Of a DNA stretch of 64,000 nt, positions 17,083 to 26,344 are shown one piece after another. The translations under genes and the position numbers were made by a program. Location: positions 186,001 through 250,000 of the forward strand of contig JBOGNO010000003.1 of the NCBI GenBank assembly GCA_050747245.1. Direction: 5' to 3'. Every line of letters begins with the position of its first letter. Positions within the stretch are counted from its first letter, which is position 1. Source of the stretch: JBOGNO01 sp050747245. Its GTDB lineage: Bacteria; Acidobacteriota; Terriglobia; Acidiferrales; UBA7541. The notes beneath the pieces are model-generated. The model made no database searches, was not told where the DNA came from, and was given only the letters and a program-made list of their open reading frames with translations.

Positions 17083-19734
17083 GTGGCTGAGACTACGCGT
17101 CCATTTTCGGCCGGGGAGCGAGTCGGGAATTACCAGATTCTCGGACTGGCGGGCGCGGGCGGAATGGGGGTCGTTTACAAGGCCTTGGATTTGAAGCTAG
17201 AGCGCACGGTGGCGCTCAAGTTTCTGCCGCATGATGTGAGCGCCGAAGAGGAAGACAAGAAACGCTTCCTGAGAGAAGCGAAGGCTGCCTCCGCCCTCGA
17301 TCACCCGAACGTCGGCGTAATTCACGGCGTGGAAGAAACCGAGCGCGGAAGGCTCTTCATCGTGATGGCGTATTACGAGGGGGAGACGCTCGCACAGAAA
17401 ATCCGCCAAGGGCCCCTACCTTTTCGGGAAGCCGTGGACATTGCCATACAGATGGCGCAGGGCCTGGGAGAAGCGCACGCCCACAAGATCATCCACCGCG
17501 ACATCAAACCCTCCAACGTCATCATCACCAGTCAGAATGTAGTGAAGATCGTGGATTTCGGCCTGGCGCGCATGGCGGCGACGCCAAGCATGACGCAGAG
17601 CGCCGGGATTACCGGAACGGTTGCCTATATGTCGCCGGAGCAGACCATGGGCAAGGCGCTCGACCAGCGAACGGACATCTGGGCGCTGGGGGTGGTCCTA
17701 GCGGAGATGATCACGGGTCAGAATCCATTCCAACGAGACACCGCTGCTTCGGTGATGTTCGCGATCGTCAGCCAACCACCCGCGCCGATGGAGGGCGTGC
17801 CGGCGGAACTGCAGAAGATTATTTATCGCGCGCTCTCGAAGGAGGCGGCCGACCGATACGCAAGCTGCGAGGTGATGCTGAAAGACCTCGAAGCCATTCG
17901 CGGGAGATTGCCGTCGCCGATGGAGCCCGTGGAAGTAGATGATGCGGCTCCGACAAAATCCATCACATCGAAAGAATTGCGGAAATATATCGAGCATGCG
18001 TCCGGCTCGGCGTGGGCCGCAGCGGCTCCGCAAAAGCGGGGCTGGCAGCGTTGGGTTTTGATCAGCGCGATAATGCTCGTGGCGCTCGCGGGGCTCTCCT
18101 TTGTGCCGCCCATCCACCAATGGATTGCCGACCGGTTTTTTGCGGGCGCGGAGAAGCACATAGCCGTGCTTCCGTTCGATAACATCGGCAACGATCCCGC
18201 GAACGAAGTGCTCGCAGAAGGCTTGATGGACAGCCTTACGAGCCGATTGTCAAATCTGGAAGTGGGCCAGCAGGCGTTGTGGGTGGTCCCAGCGAGCGTG
18301 GTGAGGTCGCGGAAGGTAGAGGATCCGACGGCTGCGTTGCGCGTGCTGGGCGCCACGCTGGTGGTGAAAGGAAGCATCGAGCGCGAAGGACAGGACATAC
18401 ACCTGACGGTCAATCTGATCAACGCGAAAACCATGCGGCAGGTGGGCTCGGTGGCGCTCGAAGACCGCGCGGGGGATCTCGCCACACTGCAGGACGAAAC
18501 CGTATCGCGTCTGTCGAACCTGATGGGCATTGCCGTCACGCCGGAAATGCTCAAGGCCACAGCAGGCAAGGTCAACCCGGCCGCGTACGAGTCTTACCTG
18601 AAGGCTCTCGGTTACATTCAGCGCTACGACAAGCCGGGGAATCTCCAATTGGCCATCGGGGAACTTGAGAACTCGACGAAAAGGGACCCGCGGTTTGCGC
18701 TGGGGTTCGCAGAGATGGGCGAGGCCTACCGGCTGAGGTACCAGGTGGATGCGAATCCCAAATGGCTGGACGAGGCATCGGCAAATTGCGGCAAAGCAGT
18801 GCAACTGGACGATGGTATTCCGGCCGTTTATGTGACGCTGGGACGCTTGCACAGCGAGGTGGAGAAATACGACCTGGCGTTACAGGAATTCGAACATGCG
18901 TTTCAGCTGGACGCTCACGACGCCGACGCGGTGATGGGAGAAGCCGGGGCTTACGAACATACCGGTCGGCTATCGGATGCAGAAGACGCTTACAAGAAGG
19001 CGGCGGCATTGCGGCCGGACTACTGGGATGGATATAACTCGCTCGGCCTATTCTATGATCGGCAGAATAAGTATGCGGAGTCCATTGCACAATTTCTCCA
19101 CGCGGCAGAACTTACGCCGGATAATGCGCAGGTTTACAGCAATCTTGCCGCCGTGTACATGGATCGTGGAGAGGCGAACGACAATGCGCTGGCCGAGGAG
19201 GCTTTGAAGAAATCCATTGACCTCGGTCCCAGTTATCCGGCGTATGCCAATCTCGGGGAGCTCTTGATCCACGAGCATCGCTTTGCAGAATCCGCGGCGG
19301 TGACGGAGAAGGCCCTCGCGATTAATGACAAGAACTATATCGTGTGGTCTAATCTCGGGAACGCGTATGAGTGGCAGAAAGACACGGCGAAAGCCGACGC
19401 GGCTCGCGAGCGCGAGCTGGAGTTGCTGGAAGATTTCCTAAGGCTCAAGCCTCGCGACGCCCCCGCGCAAGCGGAAGTTGCTTATTTGTACGCAAAAAAG
19501 AAGATGCGCGATCAAGCTCAGGCGCGAATCCAATCGGCAGTGGCGCTGGCGCCCACGGATGGGCAGGTCCTGGCAAGCGTCGGCGAAGCCTATGAGAAGC
19601 TGGGGAAACGGCCCGAAGCGCTGCACTACGTCGAATTGGCATTGCAGAAGGGTTTCTTACTGGACGACTTGAAGAGTATCTTCGACCTGCAAGATTTACT
19701 GAAGGACCCGAATTTTCGGCCCCCGAAAAAGTAA
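17083..19734 (+). CDS. Transmembrane Ser/Thr protein kinase with FlgO-like and TPR domains
   Basis: 883 residues from a GTG with GGAGG at 7 bases. The kinase domain (about 14-275) has the glycine loop GAGGMG (23-28), lysine in VALKFL (Lys45), catalytic HRDIKPSN near 139-146 and DFGLAR near 158, so it should be active. A single membrane segment lies at about 325-345. Residues 355-490 (IAVLPFDNIGNDPANEVLAE; LVVKGSIEREGQDIHLTVNL) resemble the FlgO/TolB-N-like domain common after bacterial kinases. The remainder, to residue 880, is tetratricopeptide repeats, presumably periplasmic. It pairs with the divergent ADOP permease, a common acidobacterial arrangement, and is followed by a small gene 25 bases downstream. 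Confidence 0.93.
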   Translation: MAETTRPFSAGERVGNYQILGLAGAGGMGVVYKALDLKLERTVALKFLPHDVSAEEEDKKRFLREAKAASALDHPNVGVIHGVEETERGRLFIVMAYYEGETLAQKIRQGPLPFREAVDIAIQMAQGLGEAHAHKIIHRDIKPSNVIITSQNVVKIVDFGLARMAATPSMTQSAGITGTVAYMSPEQTMGKALDQRTDIWALGVVLAEMITGQNPFQRDTAASVMFAIVSQPPAPMEGVPAELQKIIYRALSKEAADRYASCEVMLKDLEAIRGRLPSPMEPVEVDDAAPTKSITSKELRKYIEHASGSAWAAAAPQKRGWQRWVLISAIMLVALAGLSFVPPIHQWIADRFFAGAEKHIAVLPFDNIGNDPANEVLAEGLMDSLTSRLSNLEVGQQALWVVPASVVRSRKVEDPTAALRVLGATLVVKGSIEREGQDIHLTVNLINAKTMRQVGSVALEDRAGDLATLQDETVSRLSNLMGIAVTPEMLKATAGKVNPAAYESYLKALGYIQRYDKPGNLQLAIGELENSTKRDPRFALGFAEMGEAYRLRYQVDANPKWLDEASANCGKAVQLDDGIPAVYVTLGRLHSEVEKYDLALQEFEHAFQLDAHDADAVMGEAGAYEHTGRLSDAEDAYKKAAALRPDYWDGYNSLGLFYDRQNKYAESIAQFLHAAELTPDNAQVYSNLAAVYMDRGEANDNALAEEALKKSIDLGPSYPAYANLGELLIHEHRFAESAAVTEKALAINDKNYIVWSNLGNAYEWQKDTAKADAARERELELLEDFLRLKPRDAPAQAEVAYLYAKKKMRDQAQARIQSAVALAPTDGQVLASVGEAYEKLGKRPEALHYVELALQKGFLLDDLKSIFDLQDLLKDPNFRPPKK

Positions 19735-19759
19735 TCGCATGTTGAAAAGGAGAAAAAAG

Positions 19760-20119
19760 ATGGCACAACCAGCACCGGCACCACAGGTAGATCAAATCAA
19801 GATAATCGATAACAACGGTAGCTATGCTCCCTCACCATCAGACTCGAGCGTGCCAAACGGAGGCACGGTAGAATTCATATGTGTCCAGTCCATGCTTCCC
19901 CTCAGAATCCTCACATTCAAGGGAACGCCTCCGAATTTAACGCCGGACAATATTTTTGGCGGAGAAACCGGCCGATTCATCACACTCACGCAAACGATTA
20001 GCTCCTTCACTGTTTCGTTGCAGGACTGCGATACAACGATTCTCCCGACCACGAATGGAGCGCAAACCGGAAGAATTAAGATCGGCTCCGGAGGATTGCC
20101 CAAGCGCCATGACGAGTAG
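19760..20119 (+). CDS. Small protein of unknown function downstream of the kinase
   Basis: 119 residues. The ATG at 19760 has a strong AAGGAG about 7 bases upstream, favoured over an in-frame ATG at 19739. The sequence is Pro- and Ser-rich at the start, then strand-forming: SVPNGGTVEFICVQSMLPL, FITLTQTISSFTVSLQD, GAQTGRIKIGSGG. This suggests a small beta-sandwich, loosely like a cupredoxin or immunoglobulin-like fold, without metal ligands. There is no signal peptide or membrane segment. It lies 25 bases after the kinase gene and is probably co-transcribed; it may be a partner or substrate. I do not recognise the family. Confidence 0.65.
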   Translation: MAQPAPAPQVDQIKIIDNNGSYAPSPSDSSVPNGGTVEFICVQSMLPLRILTFKGTPPNLTPDNIFGGETGRFITLTQTISSFTVSLQDCDTTILPTTNGAQTGRIKIGSGGLPKRHDE

Positions 20120-20167
20120 ACGCGCCGAGCAATTGATTCGGGCGGGGCGGCAGATGCGCAGTGCATT

Positions 20168-21145
20168 TTACGCCGGCTGCCCTTCCCGAACCGCGGGGGC
20201 AGTGAGAAGGTAATCGGCGGGGGAAGCGACGACGCAACAATTCCGGCCGGCGGCTTTCGCGCGATACAGAGCGGCATCGGCGGCACGAATGGCGGAGCGT
20301 GCATCGAGGCGTTGCGAGGAGTTGACGCAGGCGATTCCCAGGCTCAAAGAGACGCGAATTTCGGCTGCAGGCAAATGGAAGGGCCCGGCCTGCAGGGCGT
20401 TTCGGACGCGCTCCGCCGCGCCCAAGGTAGCGGCCTCAGAGCTGGAAGGCACAACCAAGAGGAATTCTTCGCCGCCGAAGCGTCCCACGGAATCGTAGGG
20501 GCGAAGTGAGGACTGAATGCGTCGGCATGTTTCCTGAAGGACATCGTCACCGGCTTCATGGCCGAAAGAGTCGTTGACGTTCTTGAACCAATCAATATCG
20601 GCAAGAACCACGCCCAAGGACCCACGGTCACGCTCGCGGCGCAACACTTCGCGCTCGAGAATGTTCAGAATCTCCCTGCGATTGAAAATCCCCGTGAGGG
20701 CATCATGATAGGCCTGGTATTCGAGAGAGGATTTGGCGCGTAGAAGCTCATTCTGCAAATCGAGGATGCGTTTACCGACGAGCAAGCGCGCCTGCAGCTC
20801 ACGAGGATCAAAGGGCTTGGTGAGATAGTCGTCCGCGCCAGCTTCGAGAGCCGCGAGAATGTCTTCTTTCCGGGATTTGGCAGTGAGGATCAGGAGGTAG
20901 GAGTAGAGGGTGCGTGAAGCGGCGCGGATGGAGCGGCAAATATCCACGCCGCTCATTTCGGGCATCATCCAGTCGAGAATGGCGAGAGACGGTGCGTTCG
21001 GTTGTTGCAGAGCGCGGGTGGCCTGCGCGCCATCTTGACAGGAAGTGACGTCATAGCCCCACTTGCGCAGGAAGGTTTCCAGGACGCGGCGGGAAACAGG
21101 ATCGTCTTCGGCAATCAGAATCCTCATTCCCGCGACACCGGACAT
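20168..21145 (-). CDS. Response regulator with GGDEF output (diguanylate cyclase, PleD/WspR-like)
   Basis: 325 residues from the ATG at 21145, which overlaps the TGA of the upstream kinase gene (TGATG). A receiver domain occupies residues 7-125 (MRILIAEDDPVSRRVLETFL; phospho-acceptor Asp in LAILDWMMPEMSG; KPFDPREL). A helix links it to a GGDEF domain with DALTGIFNRREIL, active-site GGEEF and an I-site RPYD five residues earlier. Phosphorylation by the adjacent hybrid kinase would drive c-di-GMP synthesis. The stop-start overlap implies translational coupling with that kinase. Confidence 0.93.
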   Translation of the reverse strand: MSGVAGMRILIAEDDPVSRRVLETFLRKWGYDVTSCQDGAQATRALQQPNAPSLAILDWMMPEMSGVDICRSIRAASRTLYSYLLILTAKSRKEDILAALEAGADDYLTKPFDPRELQARLLVGKRILDLQNELLRAKSSLEYQAYHDALTGIFNRREILNILEREVLRRERDRGSLGVVLADIDWFKNVNDSFGHEAGDDVLQETCRRIQSSLRPYDSVGRFGGEEFLLVVPSSSEAATLGAAERVRNALQAGPFHLPAAEIRVSLSLGIACVNSSQRLDARSAIRAADAALYRAKAAGRNCCVVASPADYLLTAPAVREGQPA

Positions 21146-24100
21146 CACAGCACCGCCTCAGCGCAAGCGTGCTCCAGGGCTTTCTCCAGCAGGGAAACGT
21201 GCGCCACGAGGACGTCGCAGAAGTTCTGGGACTGAGATAGGTCTCCGCGCTGTGCGAGGGTTTCCAGCGCGCTGGCGGCTTCGAAGGCAGCGGGCGCAGC
21301 GAAATTGGATACGGCGCCCTTGAGCGAATGCGCGGCGGCTTCAAGAGCACCGGCATCGCCGCATTCGATGGCGCGGCGAATCTCTTCGACGAGACGTAAG
21401 GATTCGGCGCGGAAGAGATGAACCAGTTCGGCGAAAAGGCCGGGATCACCCCCAAGGTGTTCGAGAGCGGTGCGGTAATCGAAGACTTCCGGGGGAACCG
21501 GGGGCGCGGCGGGAGGTTCCGAGCGCGGCGGTACGGAAGGAGGAAGATAACGTGCAATTTCGGCGAGGAGCTTTTCGGAGGATACGGGTTTCGAGACATA
21601 GCCATCCATTCCGGCAGCGAGGCAGGCTTCGCGATCGCCCAGCATGGCGTGGGCAGTCATGGCGATGATGGGCAAGTGGCGGCCGGAACCCTGCTCCCAT
21701 TCGCGAATCTTACGGCTGGCCTCAAGGCCGTCCATTTCGGGCATCTGCACGTCCATCAAAGCCAAATTAAATCCGCCCTGGCGGGCGGCGTCCAAGGCTT
21801 TCCTGCCGTTTTCAACAGGCACAACGAGGAAACCGTTTTTCTCGAGAATGCGGGTGGATAGTGTGCGGTTCACGGAATTGTCTTCAGCGAGGAGCACGCG
21901 GGCACACGGCGTATTCGTAGGAGCCGACGCAGTGCGGGCGCCGACTTCTTCCGGGAGCGCCGGGGCAAGGCCCACGGCTTCCATGAGCGATTGCAACAGC
22001 TCTGAGGGCTGGACGGGCTTGGTGAGACAGGCGGAGACGCCCAACTCACGTGCGCGCTGCGCGTCTCCCGGATATTCCCCGGAGCTCAAGATCAGTACGG
22101 CAGTTTGAGCGAGCGAAGGGGTATCGCGCAGAAGTTGCACGAAATCAAAGCCGTCCATTTCAGACATGCGCAGATCGCTCAAGACGAGATCGAATGGGCG
22201 GCCAGAGGAAGCGGCATCCTCCATGCGTGCAAGAGCGGCGCGGCCGTTTTCCACCGATGCTGCCGCAAGGCCCCACCTCGCGAGCATCTCTTCGAGAATG
22301 CGGCGGTTCGTGGCGTTGTCATCGACCACCAGCACGCGAAGACCCTTCAAGATTTCCGGCTGGCATTGCGAAGTGGGCTCGCAAGACCCGGTATCCAGGC
22401 CAGCGCGAATCACGAAGTGGAAAGTGCTGCCGAGGCCGGGATCGCTTTCGACCCAGATGCGGCCACCCATGAGTCGGACGAGGCGCTGAGTGATGGTGAG
22501 GCCGAGTCCCGTGCCGCCGTAATGGCGGGTGGTGGAGCTATCCGCCTGCGTGAAAGCGTCGAAAATCAGTTTCTGCTTCTCGAAGGAAATTCCAATGCCC
22601 GTATCGCGCACGGAGAAGTGCAAGCCAGCTTCTGTTTTGTCCGGCGAGCCGGACTCCTTTTCTTCCTCAAATTCGGGCGCGACTTCCAGGACGACTTCGC
22701 CGTGCGAAGTGAACTTGATGGCGTTGCCAACGAGGTTGACGACAATCTGGCGGAGGCGATTTGGATCGGCAATGACGCGCTCCGGAACGCGGGGGTCCAC
22801 GCGGCAGGCCACCTCCAATCCTTTCTGATGGCCGCGAAACGCGAGGACTTTCATCGTTTCACCAAGGACTTCGCGCAAATCGCATGGGACGGGATCGAAA
22901 TCGAGCTTTCCGGCTTCGATCTTGGAGAAGTCAAGAATGTCGTTGAGCAAGTTGAGGAGGGATTCGCCGGAAGACTTGACCATGCTGAGATAGTCCCGCT
23001 GCTCGGGGTTGAGAGGAGTGTCGAGGGCCAGCTCGGTCATGCCGAGAATTCCGTTCATGGGAGTGCGGATTTCATGGCTCATGTTGGCGAGAAATTCGCT
23101 CTTGGTGCGATTGGCGGATTCGGCGGCCTCCTTGGCGCGCTGTAGCTCCTCTTCTTTCTTTTTCTGCTCCGCAATATCTCGAACGAGGGTGCAGACGGTC
23201 CTGGGAGGGCCTCCCGCCAAAAAAATTGGACTTACGCGGACCTGAAACCAGCGCGGGCCGCCGGGAACATCCACGGGGGTTTCATAATTCTCGCTTTCTC
23301 CAGTCGCGAGGACGCGACGGACAAGTTCGAGAAACGGATCTGCGAAACTTGCAGGGAAAACGTCAGCTACCCGACGACCGAGCAATCGCTCACGCGGGAG
23401 GACGAGCAATTGCTCGTTGGCGGTCCAGATATTCAGATACGTGCCATCGGCGTCGAATTCGAAAATCAGATCGTCGAGAGACTCGACGAGGGCACGGAGG
23501 CGCGATTCGCTTTCGCGCAGGGCCTGCTCCGCCATCTTGCGCGCACTGATGTCCATATACATTCCATAGGCGCCGACTCTCTGGCCGTTCACGATCATGG
23601 GTACGGCGAAAAGTTCGACGTCTATGGGAGTGCCGTCTCTTCGGCGGCGAACAAGCGCGCATTGAATCGACTTGCCTTCGCTGACTTCCCGGGAGATGCG
23701 CGCAGAATCGGCGGCGAGTTCACCGGGAGCGATCAGTTCGCGAATCGACCGACCAACAGCGAGCTCGGGGGTGTATTGGAAAAGGCGCTGGAATGCAGGG
23801 TTGCACATGGTGATGCGGTCGTGCAGGTCGGTGGCCACGATCGCCAGCGGACTGTTTTCGACAAGGGCCTTCAAGTAGGCGGCCATTTCCTGCAGGGAGT
23901 GATGGCTCTTGAGAAGTGCGCCCGCAATTTTTTCGCGCTCGGCGATCTGTTGTTCGAGTTCGGCGGTACGTTCAGCGACGCGCTGTGCAAGGCCCTCGCG
24001 AGCCTCGCGCAATTCGTGATCGCGCTCCTCGACGCGCTGCATCATGTCGTTGAAGCGGTTGCAAAGAAATCCGACTTCGTCGCGGGAGCGCGGCTGCACG

Positions 24101-24729
24101 CGGATGGAGTAATCCTTGTGCACGGATACCTCAAACGCGGTACGGGCCAGCTCGCGGATGGGTTCGAGCACGCTGCGCTGCAGACGCGAGGATAGAAGAG
24201 ACGCCAGGAGGCAGGAAACGATCAGGACGAGGAAGATCACTCCGGTGAATTGCTTCACGCGCTGCTTAAGCGCGTCACGGTCCGCTACAAGGCAAATGGT
24301 TCCCACGGGGCTGCCGTGGAAGAGAATCGAGTGGAAAACAAGGATGCGGTCGTTTTGAGTGCGGATGCCCTCCGGCTCCGCGAGAGGCGGAGGAAAATCC
24401 GGAGGCAGGTCCGCACGGCTGTAGGAGGAGAAGAGTTTGCCGTCCTGGGAATAAACGCAAGCATAGAGGATGTTTTTCTGCGCGCCCAAGGCGGCGAGAA
24501 CGTCGCGGGCGGAATTAGGGTCGTCGAACAGGAGCGGTGCGGTAACGTTGGATCCGGCGATTTCGGCGAGGGTGGAAAGATTGCGACCGGTCAAGCGCTT
24601 GAAACTCGTCAAATCGAAAAATGCAAATAAACCGCTGGCGGCAAGCAAGGCGATGCCGCTGGTCAACAGGATGATGGAGGTGAATTTTTGGCGGAGAGAG
24701 AGATTTTTGAGGATACGCATTTCAATCAT
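21145..24729 (-). CDS. Large hybrid sensor histidine kinase (HAMP-PAS-PAS-HK-REC-REC-HPt)
   Basis: 1,194 residues from the ATG at 24729, inside the end of the YfiR-like gene (8-base overlap); the frame stays open to 24888. Order: membrane segment (about 12-35), periplasmic CHASE8-like sensor domain, second membrane segment near 160-180, HAMP, coiled coil, two PAS domains, a HisKA with phospho-acceptor HEIRTPMNG, a HATPase with DTGIGISFEKQ and GGTGLGLTI, two receiver domains (VLVVDDNATNRR; VLLAEDNSVNRT with LMDVQMPEMDG) and a C-terminal HPt with the AAHSLKGAVSNF histidine. This BarA/ArcB-like architecture supports an internal phosphorelay. The output is presumably the receiver-GGDEF protein encoded directly downstream. 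Confidence 0.94.
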   Translation of the reverse strand: MIEMRILKNLSLRQKFTSIILLTSGIALLAASGLFAFFDLTSFKRLTGRNLSTLAEIAGSNVTAPLLFDDPNSARDVLAALGAQKNILYACVYSQDGKLFSSYSRADLPPDFPPPLAEPEGIRTQNDRILVFHSILFHGSPVGTICLVADRDALKQRVKQFTGVIFLVLIVSCLLASLLSSRLQRSVLEPIRELARTAFEVSVHKDYSIRVQPRSRDEVGFLCNRFNDMMQRVEERDHELREAREGLAQRVAERTAELEQQIAEREKIAGALLKSHHSLQEMAAYLKALVENSPLAIVATDLHDRITMCNPAFQRLFQYTPELAVGRSIRELIAPGELAADSARISREVSEGKSIQCALVRRRRDGTPIDVELFAVPMIVNGQRVGAYGMYMDISARKMAEQALRESESRLRALVESLDDLIFEFDADGTYLNIWTANEQLLVLPRERLLGRRVADVFPASFADPFLELVRRVLATGESENYETPVDVPGGPRWFQVRVSPIFLAGGPPRTVCTLVRDIAEQKKKEEELQRAKEAAESANRTKSEFLANMSHEIRTPMNGILGMTELALDTPLNPEQRDYLSMVKSSGESLLNLLNDILDFSKIEAGKLDFDPVPCDLREVLGETMKVLAFRGHQKGLEVACRVDPRVPERVIADPNRLRQIVVNLVGNAIKFTSHGEVVLEVAPEFEEEKESGSPDKTEAGLHFSVRDTGIGISFEKQKLIFDAFTQADSSTTRHYGGTGLGLTITQRLVRLMGGRIWVESDPGLGSTFHFVIRAGLDTGSCEPTSQCQPEILKGLRVLVVDDNATNRRILEEMLARWGLAAASVENGRAALARMEDAASSGRPFDLVLSDLRMSEMDGFDFVQLLRDTPSLAQTAVLILSSGEYPGDAQRARELGVSACLTKPVQPSELLQSLMEAVGLAPALPEEVGARTASAPTNTPCARVLLAEDNSVNRTLSTRILEKNGFLVVPVENGRKALDAARQGGFNLALMDVQMPEMDGLEASRKIREWEQGSGRHLPIIAMTAHAMLGDREACLAAGMDGYVSKPVSSEKLLAEIARYLPPSVPPRSEPPAAPPVPPEVFDYRTALEHLGGDPGLFAELVHLFRAESLRLVEEIRRAIECGDAGALEAAAHSLKGAVSNFAAPAAFEAASALETLAQRGDLSQSQNFCDVLVAHVSLLEKALEHACAEAVL

Positions 24730-25429
24730 TCCCCGATGGCGTTTGCGGGGGCCAGACCCACGAAATTGCCAGCAAGCGGGAGCTGATCTTGAGCCGCGCG
24801 CGCCCGACGGCGGCGAGATTGATGAGGAAGTGGGGACCCTTATGTGCGGGGAGGAGCTCGACCATTCCCCCTCTCTGTACGAAACCATCCATGTCGCTGA
24901 TGGTGAGGCAGCTTTCGGCGTCTGCGGCGGCGAGAATCTTGAGCAGATGCTCTTGTTCCGAAGGACTGATGAAAAGAATGCTGCATCCCTGGATTTCCTC
25001 AGGACGCATGGTGCGGACGAGAAAAGGCTTTCGCCCGCCGATCAATTGACCGAGGACTAGAGAATCGAGTTGTGCGCCGAAAGGATCTTTGCCGATGACG
25101 CAGACGCCGAATTGAGATCGGCCCGGCCCGCTCAATGTGGAGGACCAATCGACGAAATCGGCGAGAAGCAAAATGGTCTTCGCGTTCGTGCGGGAGTGTA
25201 GATTCGAAGAGTCGCTCGGAGCCTTCTGAGCATGTGCGGCCGAGACGAAAAAGAGCAAGAACAAGCAAGCGCCGGCGAGGCTAACGCGGCGAGCCAATCG
25301 GGGAGCGCGGCGCGACGGAATGGAGCTTCGCGGCAGGTGCGCACATGGAAATCGGCTTGGGTGAGGCATATGAACCGGATGGCCTGGAATACACTCAGCC
25401 ACAAGCCGGTAATGCAGTTTGTAATCCAA
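24722..25429 (-). CDS. YfiR-family (DUF4154) periplasmic protein
   Basis: Up to 235 residues; starts at 25429 or the in-frame ATG at 25369 (215 residues) both lack a clear binding site, so the N-terminus is uncertain. A signal peptide ends FFVSAAHAQ. The mature part carries the YfiR family pattern: ILLLADFVDW, FGVCVIGKDPFG, SCLTISDMDGFVQRGGMVEL, and a final FLINLAAVGRARLKISSRL. In Pseudomonas, YfiR is a periplasmic repressor of the membrane cyclase YfiN. Here it overlaps a hybrid kinase gene instead, so it probably senses an envelope signal for that kinase. Assignment rests on the C-terminal half. Confidence 0.85.
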   Translation of the reverse strand: MDYKLHYRLVAECIPGHPVHMPHPSRFPCAHLPRSSIPSRRAPRLARRVSLAGACLFLLFFVSAAHAQKAPSDSSNLHSRTNAKTILLLADFVDWSSTLSGPGRSQFGVCVIGKDPFGAQLDSLVLGQLIGGRKPFLVRTMRPEEIQGCSILFISPSEQEHLLKILAAADAESCLTISDMDGFVQRGGMVELLPAHKGPHFLINLAAVGRARLKISSRLLAISWVWPPQTPSGND

Positions 25430-25648
25430 GAACGGAGGCGAATGAGAGAACTAACTGGCGCGGGCTCAATGAATTGCGGAGAAGATGTGGAAGGGGTGGG
25501 TCGCGAAGTGTTCCAACGGAGCACGCGCTGTGCCGTACAGAAACGGCCAAGCATGAGATAGTTCCTTCGCGGGCCGAAACGGAAGCAGCTTGCTTCGAAG
25601 GCAAAACTTCCTTTAAGGTGTGAGGGAAAACAAAGGCGAGGCATTCAA

Positions 25649-26344
25649 GTGAAAAAGATTTTGGTGATCGAAGATGATAAAGACATAGTCGAGCTGGTTC
25701 GCTACAACCTGGAGAAAGAGGGATTCCAGGTAGCAGCGGTGGGAGACGGAGCCTCGGGGCTCGCCCAGATCCGCAAAGCTCCGCCGGATCTACTAGTGCT
25801 GGACCTGATGCTGCCAAAACTTTCGGGCCTGGACCTCTGCCGCGAGGTGCGGCGGGACTCGGCGCTCAACCGGCTGCCCATCCTAATGCTGACGGCGCGT
25901 GGCGACGAAGCAGACCGCATCGTGGGACTAGAACTGGGCGCGGACGATTACGTTTCGAAGCCATTCAGCCCGCGAGAGCTGGCGGCGCGCGTGAAGGCGC
26001 TGCTGCGGCGAGCCGAGCCAGCGGGCGAGGCCGAGAAAACTCTGGAACTGGGAACGCTACGGATTGACCCCTCCGCGTACCGGGTGACGCGAAGTGGAAA
26101 ACCGGTGGTGCTAAGCACGCTGGAATTCCGGCTGCTGTACTATCTGGCGGCGCGGCCGAACAAGGTGTTTACGCGGGATCAGCTGTTGGACGCAGTGTGG
26201 GGCATGGACCGCTTCGTCACACCGCGCAGTGTGGACGTGTACATCCGGAGACTGCGAGAGAAAGTGGAAGTCGATCCGCAAAAGCCGACTTTCGTGAAAA
26301 CGATCCGCGGAGCCGGATACCTGTTCGAAACCCGTGCACAATAA
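25649..26344 (+). CDS. phoB: PhoB-type phosphate response regulator
   Basis: 231 residues from a GTG with a GCGAGG-type binding site. Receiver domain at 1-120 (KKILVIEDDKDIVELVRYN; phospho-acceptor Asp in LLVLDLMLPKLSG; YVSKPFSPREL), then an OmpR-type winged-helix DNA-binding domain at 130-231 (LSTLEFRLLYYLA; VDVYIRRLREKVE; TIRGAGYLFE). Length, domain sequence and the following phoR, phoU and pst genes identify it as PhoB. It should bind the Pho-box-like array before pstS when phosphate is scarce. It overlaps phoR by 11 bases. Confidence 0.95.
   Translation: MKKILVIEDDKDIVELVRYNLEKEGFQVAAVGDGASGLAQIRKAPPDLLVLDLMLPKLSGLDLCREVRRDSALNRLPILMLTARGDEADRIVGLELGADDYVSKPFSPRELAARVKALLRRAEPAGEAEKTLELGTLRIDPSAYRVTRSGKPVVLSTLEFRLLYYLAARPNKVFTRDQLLDAVWGMDRFVTPRSVDVYIRRLREKVEVDPQKPTFVKTIRGAGYLFETRAQ

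Noticed and set aside
22105..23145. 346-codon plus-strand open frame opposite the hybrid kinase
   Set aside because: Antisense of the HATPase/HisKA coding sequence; composition-driven.
25582..25596. Small inverted repeat GAAGCA-GCT-TGCTTC before phoB
   Set aside because: Six-base arms are common by chance, and it does not match a Pho box or terminator.
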